64,000 nt of DNA from positions 1 to 64,000 of the forward strand of contig VTPC01002385.1 in NCBI GenBank assembly GCA_011009095.1, given 5' to 3'. The notes beneath the pieces are model-generated. The model saw nothing but the letters and a program-made list of their open reading frames with translations, was not told where the DNA came from and searched no databases. Each line of letters begins with the position of its first letter. Position 1 is the first letter of the stretch. This document shows, one piece after another, positions 1-11,642 of the stretch. A program made the translations under genes and the position numbers. This stretch comes from Ignelater luminosus (lineage: Eukaryota > Arthropoda > Insecta > Coleoptera > Elateridae).

Positions 1-2244
1 GTTACAAAATTCGTTTACACTTAAACAACTTACAAAGAAATTATTCCCTTCACATTTAAGAGGAACATTGTAGGTTTAATACAAACATTTTATCATGATA
101 AACAAATCTAATATTTTCTACTCTGTCACCCTTTTAAATGTATGGCGAGATGAAGTGTATGACACAGTTGAGTTTAATTTATAGATATTAATTGAAAGCA
201 CAATATTGTAAGGAAATGATTAAATATTATGTCTAGCTTTACCAAATGTTGATTGTCCAGTTGAGAATATTTTATATTCAAGTAACATTCTGTTGAAAAC
301 ATCAGTAACAACCTAAAAACGAAATTTGTAAATCCATTGTATGTGCAGTACATTAACTTCTAAGAGGTGACCAATGATTCATTGTACTTCATCTATCTAT
401 ACATTGATTAATTAAAGTTTTACAAATATTTAACATTAAATTTTTATATAAATTGTTTGTGATTAGACGATTTCTACTATTGTAAACTTATAAAATACTA
501 CAAATTTAGCACAGTTAAGATTCTATTTTCTTTGTTTCAAGTTTATCTGTTTGATATTGGCATTGTGATCTTATAAATTATTATTTTTTCAATAAAATCT
601 GAGTGATGCAAGAATAGAAGAAAATGTACAAATCTATTGTAACGATATAATAGTGCTCCCTGATCTGAAATTAATTCTTTTAACTGCTCAGTCATTATTG
701 AAAGAATGATAATAACCTTAGTATAATCACAATTATACCTAGATATATCACAATATTATTTTATACAAGATTACTTATTTTGTTTCTGTTTTCTTACGTA
801 GGTACAAAGCAGAATATGTTTTATGATTATATTATTCTTATTACTATTATGATTAGATATTTCTTGCTTTTTAAGTATATGATTATTTTTCTAAGTACAA
901 AAGATTTATTTTGGTAGCTGTAATTATCAGTGATATACATTGTAAAAATATAAAAAATTTATTTAAGGTTTAAAATTATACTTTGCATAATGTAAATGAT
1001 TTTTGTTATTTGAAATTGGCAATAAAAATATTTTCCTTGCTTTTTTATAAATGCTAGTTTTATTGTTTATTTTTTTTTTTATAATTCTGACCTGTCATTT
1101 CTCAGCATGACTCTAAATGTTCTTACAAAAACTCATACGTCTGACATCTAAGAGTCATTCTGAATCTTGCTATTATGTGCTCTCATTGCATTGACATGTC
1201 TATATGAATATTTTAAACGTGTTCATCCGATCTAGTATACTTATTAAACTAATTAAACTTCCAAGGGTACCTGACTAATTTTTCTTGATCATTCTGCAGC
1301 ATTATACAAGCTATTATGTAAGTACTATGTAGGCAATTAAAGAATAGATTTCTTCACTAAAAATAGGTCAGAAGTATTGAAATTTAGAAATGCAGTTTTA
1401 AAATTCTCTTAGTAATTTGTTATAAGGTATTTACAATATTTCTGGAATATGCACAGTATTGAATTAAAATTTTTTACATTGTTATATTAAAATTTTTCTG
1501 TTGATTATAAAGTACTTTTCCAACTGCTTATTTCTCTTAGAAAGGACCTAAATGGGTCGTGAATTTTTCTCTTTTTTTTTCATTGATCGATAACATTACT
1601 TTATTAGTAACAATAATACACAAGTTTTATTGAAACATTCACTTGAATAGCATCCTAAGTGACCTTGATTTGGTAGTAGGGTGAAAATAACCCAAATGAA
1701 ATATTTAAATATTTTTGAAGGTTTTATTGGAAAAGATTAAGTAAAAGTAACGGTCTAGTAGTACTACACAATACAATACAATGTTGTTAATAGTTGCCAC
1801 CTCTTCTTTCAGCCAGCAAAGCAAAAGATTTGTGCTAATAATTTTCAGATGGACTATACAAAAAAAGAACTGGTTTTAATCATAAACAGAGTTGAAGAAT
1901 ATTAACATACCTATACACCATTCACGATGTTTATGGGTCGTAATAGGCCATGCTTTCATTTTGCTGGGTTGGAAGTGTTTTCTCTTTTTTTTTTGAAAAT
2001 TGCCGTACCTGTAACTGTATTTGGCGTCGTTGCACGATCAAGTATTTTGCATAAACGTTTGCTTTGTTTGTTTGAACATTTAATTTCAATATTTTACAGG
2101 AAATAGAAATTCTCATAAAACAATCTTTTAGCATAATCGATTTACAGATTTACAAAAAAAGGCAACAGCGTAAAATCAAACTGTCATAAAATCGTAACCT
2201 TAAAGTACATTAAGCGTCAATAAGGTTCTACAAGCCGAGTTAAT
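1..2244. other. AT-rich stretch without recognisable gene
   Basis: No open frame here resembles a known protein on either strand, and no terminal repeats were noticed. Plus-strand AATAAA hexamers near 590 and 1020 would fit the 3' UTR of a gene lying left of the window, but no coding exon is visible to support that. The short open frames are what such AT-rich DNA gives by chance. Confidence 0.5.
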
Positions 2245-2245
2245 A

Positions 2246-2555
2246 GGCCAATCAATATCGACATAAGTCATCGGAAAAATTAGGGTAGTTCCGATTTTTT
2301 AATATGTTGTTAGGACCCCTGCAGGTAGTATAAATCTAGATTTGCAACCCCGAAAAACCTGTGCTACCTGCGTAGTGTTTGATCATATCTCCTAAACCAT
2401 GCATTCTGCCGAAAATTTTATTCGTATCTTTTTAAAAGCAGATAAAATTTGCTACAATTTCAGATTAGGATGGTCTCTGTACGTCCATTAGTTACCGAGA
2501 TACGACTTTTCAAAGATTGGCAATTCTTTCCAAAAAGTGACATTTTGTCGTAGTC
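2246..2555 (+). repeat. Left arm of long inverted repeat
   Basis: This arm matches the reverse complement of 3603-3954 over nearly its whole length with scattered substitutions and small indels. Its inner end overlaps the tail of the decayed minus-strand reading frame. The inner limit near 2555 is approximate because similarity fades there. Confidence 0.75.
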
Positions 2556-2559
2556 CTAG

Positions 2560-3240
2560 ATCGCTGGTGGACCAACTCCAGTCGTTTGGGTTTTTTTTCC
2601 AGTCCCAACCATTTCTGTACTTGATAGTAAGTGCGAAACGCGTGGTACTATGCAGCGTCTTTAGTGGGAAGGAGGCTGGGGGTGGCTGTAACCGCTAAAT
2701 TGGCGAAGTACGTGTAACAGAAGCTGTTTAGAGACTCGGCGTCATCTCCTCCATAGATAGCCACGAAGAGCTTCTCACCAACTGTGGCTATCGCCTCCTG
2801 GCTGGAATCTGGTTGCAAAAATATTTTTGTCAGCTCTATCAAGTGGGGGTTTTTCTGGAAAACGCCGCACCATTTTGTCTTCCCCTGCCAAAATAGGGCA
2901 GAGGTGGTGTCACAGCCACTGAAGGCATGAAGAAATAGCGCGAATCCTTGTGGCTATCCAAGGTCTTCACAGGCGAATAAGGTGGTGGAAAAATGGATGC
3001 ACCCAGACCCACCTCAATTGCTTTACTGGAAGTACACGTTCTTAGAGGTGGAACCCAAAGCCATTTAGCAGGACCAATAAATCTACATCCTCTCCAATCA
3101 CTATGACATTTTCATAAGATGAAGGAGAGCAGTCCTGACGATATCTGCGTCAGCGTCTTCTGCATCTTCTCAATTCCCTGTTTATTGAACTCAGTGCAGA
3201 GCATTTCAATCAGACGGCGTTTGTTTTAGTCATTGGCAAG
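2560..3240 (-). pseudogene. Decayed gene of the arthropod GCDTTSA protein family
   Basis: Read on the minus strand, broken pieces appear in this order: a stretch with NKRRLIEML, then ENVIVIGEDVDLLVLLNG near 3050-3110, then LHAFSGCDTTSALFWQGKTK near 2870-2930, then an open stretch of about 64 codons (2842 to 2648), then after a TAG stop YHAFRTYYQVQKWLG near 2590-2640. Frameshifts lie between the first pieces. Proteins with GEDxDLLVLL followed by GCDTTSA are common, mostly uncharacterised, in arthropod genomes. The two acidic motifs and their order recall the PIN/FEN-1 nuclease fold, where an acidic EDxD strand precedes a GCD turn; that link is my inference. The position between inverted repeats suggests the protein belongs to a transposon. 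It is not functional here. Confidence 0.65.
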
Positions 3241-3602
3241 TATTCATCCCTTTTTATTAAATTAAAAATCTTTACCTCTAAAAATGTTTTTATCTTTTTG
3301 TCTTTTTAAAAGAAGAAAGAGGACAATATCTTTTTATTGGAATTAATTCTTTATAATTTCGTATTTTTCTATCGCCTCCAGACAACTTTAGCAATAAATC
3401 AGGGTTTGTCGAGCGATAAAGTCTAGGAAATAAAAATGTATCTAGCAAGGGTGTTTTGGTATTTGGTCATTTTTGAGAAAACTATTTGGTGCACGGGCAC
3501 CATCTTGCGCTTAAGTTAAAGCTAATTGAATTTACTAAAAATTCTTATCGATAGTTTTTATTGTAGAATAAGCTTTTTTGCCAATATTTAGTTCCAAACA
3601 TG

Positions 3603-3954
3603 ACCGTAATGAAGAAATGTTACTTTTTGGAAAAGAATTTCCAATATTTGAAAAGCCGTATTTTGGTAACTAATGGACGTACAGAGCCCATCTTAGTATC
3701 AAATTGTAGCAAATTTAATCTACTCTAAACAACATACAAATAACATTTTCGGTAGAAGGCATAGTTTAGGAAATATGAATAAAAGCCAAAACAAGTGCGA
3801 AAATTTCGCTGTTTTTTGGCCACTACGCAGCTAGCAGAGGTTCTTCGGGGTTGCAAATTTGGATTTAAACTACCCGTAGGGGTTCTAATAACATATTAAA
3901 AAGTTATAACTACCCTAATATTTGCAATTTTTGCCTTGTCGATATTGACTGGCC
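3603..3954 (-). repeat. Right arm of long inverted repeat
   Basis: Reverse complement of the left arm at 2246-2555. It is somewhat longer because of small insertions. Read on the minus strand it starts with GGCCAGTCAATATCGACA and runs inward to the block CCAAAAAGTAACATTT near 3620. Confidence 0.75.
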
Positions 3955-3955
3955 T

Positions 3956-6900
3956 CTAATAGATTAACAGGTTTACAATACTCAAACTGTCATTCTGCCA
4001 CAGCCTTATACAACTCATAAACATCGTGAACGTTGTATAGTTGTCTGAACATAAATACAAATGAGATCTAAAAGTCTTGAAAAAAAATTTGATTTAGTTT
4101 GTCTTGGACAGAACTGAGAAGATCTCAGAAATTTTTTTGTCGGAAACACTATATGGGCTAAGATCCATTTAAATCCTAGTCTAAGGTTACCTGATTTTTC
4201 TGTATAAATATCTCTGGAACCAATGCAGGTTTTGAAATTCTGAAAACTTTGTTATAAATGTAAGGTAGGGGCACATATATTTTGTGATAAAACGTTTTTA
4301 AATATAATGCGTCACTGTCAGGTGGCGCTACCTAACTTAATCTTTTTAATGAATGAATACCCCACCTTTTTATTCGAATGTTGGAATTTGCAACATATTT
4401 GTGATAACTTTCCTCATAACTGCTACCAACCTAACTGGTTTACTTTTCGGGAAGATAATCATTTTTATAAATTTAACACGTACCTAGGTACTTACATAAA
4501 TGCTTAAAAAACTCGAATGATTGAAGAATTTTATATCAAATCAATGATAACTTACTAACTTATTCAGTCCTCATTTACCTTTCAGTGTTGAGGATTGTGA
4601 GTTGAGCTTGTACTATCCTTAATAAATTTCTTCAATTTCTTTCTGTCTTTACTCTTTATCCACTGCACTGTTCTACTCACTTCCTTTATTAGTCAAAACC
4701 TTTACCACTTGGTCATCTCTTTCTTCATAACTTTAACTTCCCATACCTGCTTTGCCAATCTTGTTTCAGGCATTCTTAGCATATGACCCCACTAGCTAAG
4801 CTGTCGCATTTCTATAATTTTCAACGAACTCCAAAGGAGTCGTTACTCAATTTGCGAAGTCTGTCTGTATGTCTGTCTGTATGTATGTCCGCATTTTTTG
4901 TCAAATTCTGAAATTTTGACTTCAGATTTGGATTCTACATCAAAAACTAAAGACTGTTTTTTGATAACTCTTCGGGAACATGGTCAAAATGGCTGCCGAA
5001 GTCTGAAAAAGTAACAAAACTGAGTTCGTTGTGGTTATGCTTTGCATTCCCAGATGTTTTTCAATGGCTCCACTTTCTATAACTCCCTTATTCTTACATT
5101 TCTAATCCTATTCTGCTTTGTAACCTCTAAAATTCTTCTGAGAAATTTCAACTTTTATGTCTCTCAGATAGAGTCCACGATTCTGTTCTATATAATTGTA
5201 ATGTCATTTTAAAGTTTTGCATACTTATCCGAATTTTACGTTAAATTTTGCTTTAAATACATTCATTTAATATAAATTTATCTCTTCGTCTTACTTTTTA
5301 ATGTTTAGCAAGTTGTTTATATTGCTAACAAATATTTTTCTTTGGAGTTCTGTTGTTAAGAATTAAAATGTGTTCGATAAATGGTTTTATACTTCTTTCA
5401 TTAGTGAAATCCGATACATTATTTTATGACCCGAATATGCTTTGTGCTGTTTTTAAATCTTTGTTATATTTTTCAACTGTATTTCCAAGAAAGAACATGT
5501 TGGTAATTTGCTAATTCATGTCTGACAGAAGACAGTTCTACAGTAAAGAAATTATATCCAGTAGTTTTCCATTATCCAATTTATCATTTGTATTTTGTTT
5601 GGGGATATCGTGTACAACTGGCTTTTCTATTTTGCCAAACCGTTTCCTTTGTTGGTACTTTGTGATTTTCTCGGGGGGTCAAAATTTGGACACCGTGGAA
5701 CGCGGGTGTTCACCGCGACCTCCCTGGTCCAAGGGGACCCGGTGCTTCTCGCGTTTTGTTTCGATCTTTAAGTGTGGCGCACGGTTAATTTCGACATTTT
5801 AGTGGCTGTGAATTTGCTTTGGTTTTCTATTTGGTTTATGGTTTATGGGCATTAATTTGCATTTTGAGTTAATTCTCGAGGGAGGCCTCTTTGAGGATTA
5901 AAATATTGACGCATCATTGTGCGGATGAACGTAAAAATTCATATGCTGAAAGGTGTTACCTGTATTTTTACTAGTATGTGAAGATGAACGACAAGCTCAT
6001 CGCCCCTGTCTTCATTAAAAGGATCGTGTAAAGAAGTAACCGTGTCGAGCCAGTTATTTGGAAATTATTTAGTCCCACTTTCTTCTTGAGTTTTGTTTTA
6101 GTCATTACGAAAATCTCCGTTATGTACCTGGTGTTCTTTGACTCCGCTATTTTCGTCATACTCTCTGGCTGATGGAATCAATATCCCATCTTCAGTGTCC
6201 ATCGAGAGATCTGGTATTCTCTTCGTTATTGAGAAAATTAAAGTTTTGTGTTTGTGGAAGTTAAGTGTTTAAAAATTTATTGTGGTTGAGACCATGCCTT
6301 CTCGTAATTAAATTTAGTGTAAATTCAATTCTTTTGTATTTGGAAAAGTTGCTGGAAACTCAAAGGACCTCCAGATTTAGAGTAAGGAATCATTGTTTAT
6401 GTTACATATATTTGTTTGTATTTTTATGTTGTTTTGTTCAAATGCTTTGAGTATTTAACGTTAATGTTTGGTTTATTTTAATGTTAGAAAAGTATCTTTA
6501 TAGTGTATTCTTTCCGGAAAAATCTAGGGAACAATAGGTAGTTTAAAGTCTACAGTAATCTTTTGAAGGTTTTCTTTTTTTGTTTGAAGTAATACAAGTT
6601 CATATGTTCTAAATTTATTAATAGTTTTAAATCATGTTCAATTTTGTTTGTTTAGAGGGGTTTGATACAATAAGTATTTTGCGATTTAATGATTTCTAAA
6701 CGCATTTATTTGACGGGTCCTTCAGACCTAATTTTTATGTAGTAATTGTCATTCTTTTATTTGATGTTTATAAAGTAATAATTTCTTCAATCGACCATAT
6801 CATTTTGAATCTTTTTGTGAATGTTTATTTTACTAGATTTCAAACATAATAATAAATTCATGTAGTTTAACTTTTGTGTTCTTATTTCTAGGAGTTTGTT

Positions 6901-9009
6901 TTTGTTTTATAAGCTTATTTAGGTGCCGTGATGATGGACCTTGGCTTCTAGCAACCCGCATAATATTTGATTTTGTGAATAAAGCTTTGTTTATAGTTTT
7001 GAGAAACGAGAGAGAGGCTGGAGATTTATTAAGTTTATTTTATTTTAAGTTGCGGAACCAACAAAGGTTCCTTGGTAAGTAAAAGAGAATACGATTTAGT
7101 CTCCGGACACAATTTTGAAGTGTTTATCTACAGGGTGGTATTTTGGGTCGACCCTATATACAGCGTGTTCGTCGGTGTGGGGACAGGTCGACGAATTACA
7201 TCGTTTTGTGTGGCACTGTCTCCTGGCGCCCTTTTGGTATCTCTTTTAGGCTTTTCAGCTAAAAGCTAAGTTTTAGGCTCAAGTAAGATCATCAAAGCCT
7301 GGGTTATTTACTATTTTGGAACCTACTCCCGTCTTCTACATGAGCTATGGGCTTGAACATCTACCGATATCTGGCTTATACGGGACTTGTACGTACTTTT
7401 TGGCATTTTCCCGTTACATAATATCAATAGAAGGTACAAATTCAGTTTTATAGATTTTTATCGTTGTCTGTCTGTTCACTTCCTTCTTAACTCTTATTTG
7501 CCATATTAATTCTGTTATTAATTTCGGAATCCATGATACATATTGGCAGTGGCGTCTTTAAATTATCCAGTCAATGGCCACATTTATCTAGTAACCGTAA
7601 CAAAACCAGCATTGGCATCCTTAGTTCAGCCAACCATTGCCCACATATACAGTGTGTAAAAGAAGTAAGGTACAAATTCATTTATGGTGTTATTTTTAAT
7701 TTTTTGGAGGAATGCTGAAACATGTCGATTTTATTTATTTATCAGCAATATTTTAAGCAAAAAAGGTTTGTTCCAAATTTCAAGATAGTGTGAGGGTTTA
7801 AACAAATTTAAATACAGGGATACTTGTGTAATGGCTCATTTCGAAGTTCTCACTGATATACTTTTAATGTCCAAGTTTCAGGAAATTTCAACTCCCCAAA
7901 ACAAAATGGCGACCTGTCAAAGTTATTGTTTTTGCTAGTGTTCACTGGTGTAGCAGGCCATATTATTATTCTTTGGGCAGGGTCATTTTTTTATTACTGG
8001 TCTACTGTTGGTATTGTAAAGGTAAAATATAAAATGTTTTTGTATTTCATCTAATGGATCAGAAGAAAACCATCACTGTGTAAACCTACTCACACTGCAC
8101 TGGCTCTGTAATGGGCCCTTTATGACACGATGCAGGTATTAGCAGTGGTGAAGTATTGGCCCTGCTTCTGGCCAGAGTGATCTATATGATCAGGCCCATC
8201 ACTGCTTCCCAGTATTGTCCCAGTACAGGGTACTAAAGATAGCATACTATGAGACCAGTATCCTGTCGGAACCAGAATGTTTCCAATTGGTTGTCAAACA
8301 CAATTGGGCAGAAATAATCGGACATTGCTTGATAACAAACTCTGTTTACAGTGACACACTGTCCTTGGTTATTCTCGAAGAAGTAAGGTCTTGGGGCGTT
8401 AAACGTTCCATTTTGTTTTGTAATAACCTAACCTACAAAACTGTCAAATACAAAAGGTTTTCACATGTACAGTGTTGCCTTTAAGGTGTTGCCTATATCT
8501 CACTTTAAAATCCTAAAGAACTAATTGAATCACCCTTTATTAGAGGTATGAATTTTATTTTCTTAATTTCTTGATAGATGGCATTTTCAGAATTTTGTAT
8601 TCTAAATATTATTTTTAAGATTTCTTATTTACAGAATTTAATATCTTTGTTTCTGAAACTCTTAATTTAGTTTAGTTCAAAGTGCAAATTGACATGCAGC
8701 AAACGTTAGTTTTGTAATGATGTAGTCAGGATGTGGTCTTCCTTAATACAGGGTCTCATGCAGTGTAAAGTTTAAAATTTGTATCTAATTAGCAATTCTT
8801 TTTATAAATAAACCTGGAAATTAAAAATACTACATCTGAGAATTCTGGAAGTTAGAAATTTTATAAAAGCTAGTCAGTAGACATCCTGATTGCCTATTTG
8901 AAGCTATATTTCCTAAATGAATAAGAAAAACCTAGTAGAGAGAGGTGGAATTTACTGGTAAAAGTATGGAGTAAAAGTTAAAGTAAAGTAAGTAAAAGTA
9001 TAAAAGGAA
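3956..9009. other. Long non-coding stretch, probably old repeats
   Basis: No protein family was recognised on either strand. From about 5330 to 7300 the plus strand is rich in T and G, with one unusually GC-rich patch at 5690-5760 (blocks GAACGCGGGTG and CTCCCTGGTCCAAGG). That skew is often seen in transcribed or transposon DNA, but no terminal repeat or primer-binding site could be shown. Around 7700-7930 and 8040-8300 there are blocks of mixed composition that look like decayed repeats. Confidence 0.4.
4859..4890 (+). repeat. TCTG/TATG-type simple repeat
   Basis: Interspersed GTCT, GTCTGT and GTATGT units form a short microsatellite. It is preceded at about 4829-4845 by the palindromic block AACTCCAAAGGAGTCGTT. 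The pair may be part of a dispersed insect repeat, but only one copy was noticed in the window. Confidence 0.6.
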
Positions 9010-11002
9010 TGACTTAATTCAAGAACGTGATATTGATAATAAGTTATCCCTATTCATGGCTTTTATTTTGTCGGTCTTTGATGCTCACGCCCCGATAAAG
9101 GAGGTTAAAGTTATCAAGCCAAAAGCTCCTTGGCTGACCGACAACTTAAAAGCAATCATGAGGGAACGTGACAGTGCCTTGAGGAAGTACAGGCGTACTA
9201 AATCCGTCTCAGATTGGAATAGGTACAAAGAGTTAAGGAACTTTACGGTAGCTTCTATACGGCGAGAAAAAAGAGCATATCTAGACACATTCTCTAGGGA
9301 AAAAGATTCTCGCGGATTATGTAAAGCCCTCACACCTAGCTGATCCTAATTCGCTTGGAGATTATTTCAGCTCCTCAAGTCGGTCTTCAAATAATAACTG
9401 TATTAACCAAATTCAATATTACTTAAATAATTATAATTCTGATACTCATTTTTCTTTTTTCTTACTACTGTAAATGAAGTACACGATATTTTACATAATT
9501 TAAAATCCAATGCTTTAGGTACTGATAATATTTCTTTGATTATGTTGAAATACTGTAGCCCATTAATTGATAAATTCATTACCCATATTATTAACTGTTG
9601 TATTGAAGTAGGTCATTTTCCATCTGCATGGAAAAGTGCTGTTGGACTTTCTCTACCTAAAATTACAAATCCAAAGAACTTTTCCGATTTGCGAATAATT
9701 AGTATTTTACCTTGTTTATCTAAAATTTTTGAGAAAGTTTTACATAAACAAATGTATAACTTTTTTAACAATAATGAACTTTTGCTTACGTGTCAATCCG
9801 GCTTTAGGGAGGGATTTAGTACGGCAGACTCTCTGGCTACTGTTACGAATAATATTATCAACTCTTCTGATAAAAAATTAAGCACTGCCTTCATTTTGCT
9901 AGACTTCTCAAAAGCTTTTGATACCATCAGTCATGATCTCATATGCGCAAAATTACGATATTATGGTTTCGTTGAACCTGCTGTCAATCTGATTAAATCT
10001 TATCTGTCTGATAGAACATTAATGATACAGAATAACAATAGATTTTCTGTTTCTTACTCTATTACGTCTGGCGTACCTCAAGGTTCAGTTTTGGGACCTT
10101 TGTTGTACATTATCTATACGGCAGATATTCTAAAGTCTGTTAATAACTGTAAAATTCAAGCGTATGCCGACGATACGCAAATGTACAAATCTTTTGCTTT
10201 TTCCGAAAGAGCCCAGGCCTATGAAGATATCAATCGTGACCTGCAAAAGATCACTCAGCTTTCTTTCAAACATAATCTTACACTAAATAGCAATAAATCT
10301 TGCTTACTATTTTTTGGAAATCGAAACCACACCCTAACGGTTAAAAACGATCATAATCTACGCCTCAATAATCAGCAAATTCCAGTTGTAGATTCAGCTA
10401 AGAACTTATGACTTATTTTAGACGTTAACTTACGATTTAAACAACATGTCCGTAAATTACTTCAGAAAACTTACTCTTCCTTAAAACTGTTATATGCCAA
10501 TCGAGAAATTTTGAATTTTGCTCAAAAGAAAATGCTCTCTGAATCATTGGTCTTACCACATTTCAATTACTGTAACTTTATTTATAGTCCTAGTCTTGAT
10601 GCATGTGACAAGTACCGCATTCAAAAAACGCAAAATTGGTGTTGTCGATTTATTTACAATTTACGTCGTTATAACTCTGTTACGCAAAAAATTTCAGACC
10701 TAGGCTGGTTAAACATGGAAAATCGTTGGAAGTATCATTTGGGAGTGTATACATATACTCTACTTTCAACAAAAAGTTCTACATCCCTTAGTTCTGAATT
10801 GATACCTGGGATACAGGTGCACTCTGCAAATACTCGGTATAATTATATGCTCACTATAGCTCTTCATACGTCTTCATTGTTTCAGAGAAGTTTTATATAT
10901 AATGCTGTGAAGTTTTATAATTTTTTGCTATTCGATATGCGAGGTCTCAATTTAAAAACTTTTAAACGAAATTTAAGACACTTCCTCTTCAGTAAGCAAT
11001 AA
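9010..11002 (+). pseudogene. Non-LTR ORF2 remnant with reverse transcriptase
   Basis: The coding remains begin with a linker typical of this group: FDAHAPIKEV, then APWLTDNLKAIMRERD near 9125-9170. After a frameshift near 9335 and another in a T-rich run around 9450-9460, a reverse transcriptase follows. It shows LDFSKAFDTISHDL (9901-9942), SGVPQGSVLGPLL near 10070-10108 and the catalytic AYADDTQMY near 10160-10185. A single TGA at about 10409-10411 interrupts the frame, and the sense continues in the same frame to the natural TAA at 11000-11002. There are only two frameshifts and one nonsense change over 2 kb, so the copy is fairly young. It is not functional, because the endonuclease is missing and the frame is broken. 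Confidence 0.85.
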
Positions 11003-11094
11003 TTCTTTGTCCCTTCATCATTTGCCTACCTGTCTACTGCTTTGCAGTCAGAATTGTTTATTTCTTTATCTTTATTATTATTTTTTTTTTACTT

Positions 11095-11159
11095 TGCATC
11101 TAATCCCTTGGTTAAACAGAGTAGCCTTTGGCTAAATTTCGCCAGGGGATTAGATTGCA
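11095..11159 (+). repeat. Hairpin in the non-LTR 3' UTR
   Basis: Outer arms TGCATCTAATCCC (11095-11107) and GGGATTAGATTGCA (11146-11159) can pair with one bulged T. Inside them a second small hairpin, TAGCC-TTT-GGCTA, sits at 11122-11134. Non-LTR reverse transcriptases often recognise a structured 3' end of their own RNA, so this is a plausible template-recognition element. Confidence 0.55.
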
Positions 11160-11231
11160 TATATTTAAGTTTCGTTTTTTAATTTAAGTTTACAATGTAA
11201 CATTTATTAATAATAAAGGCGATATAATAAT

Positions 11232-11642
11232 GTAATGCTTATTTATAATAAGCATAATTACAACTTTAACAAGAGTATTTTGCAAATGTCGAAGACGTGA
11301 GAAAGATGAGATTTTGTATCTACCGCCTATTAATTGATATTCTTGAGAGGGTGAGAGATAAGTCTATGAATGATAAGAAACAAGACCATAGCACTGATGA
11401 GGTCACTGGCTGCGACCTTCTATCTTGTCTGAATGAGTCTCATAGCAACAGATTAAGGAACAAGCAGAAAATCTCCATCAGATGATATCATCAATTTTTC
11501 TTGGAGTCACTCTTTTAAGTTTATAAATACATACATAATATTGCAAAAGTGATTTTCAAAAAGTATATTATTGCTCATATTTACATCTATTCAGTAATAA
11601 GCTACTTATTATTATCAAAGGTAGTTGTGATGTCACAGATTC
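11232..11642. other. Spacer between the non-LTR element and deacetylase A
   Basis: AT-rich DNA that should contain the 3' UTR of deacetylase gene A on the minus strand. No canonical AATAAA was found within about 250 bases of the stop codon. The block around TAGATGTAA (near 11585-11595, minus strand) matches the 3' region of gene B. Confidence 0.4.

Larger units (their letters stand above)
2245..3955. mobile_element. Transposon-like unit with long inverted repeats
   Basis: Two arms in opposite orientation enclose about 1 kb. Both begin at the outer edge with GGCCARTCAATATCGACA and stay alignable for 300 bp or more, including the blocks TTTTTAATATGTT, TTTGCAACCCCGAA and GTACGTCCATTAGTTACC. The centre holds remains of a minus-strand gene with a GCDTTSA motif. 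Outer flanks share only TAAT, so a target duplication is uncertain. The arms have diverged by roughly a fifth, which marks an old copy. This looks like a DNA transposon or foldback element; the superfamily was not recognised. Confidence 0.7.
9010..11231 (+). mobile_element. 5'-truncated non-LTR retrotransposon (Jockey/CR1-like)
   Basis: The element opens in the middle of the ORF2 linker between endonuclease and reverse transcriptase and runs through the reverse transcriptase and C-terminal region, a 3' UTR and an AT-rich tail (TAATAATAAAGGCGATATAATA). Truncation at the 5' end is the normal outcome of incomplete target-primed reverse transcription. No target-site duplication could be identified. 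The general layout fits the Jockey/CR1 group; the exact clade is not settled. Confidence 0.8.
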
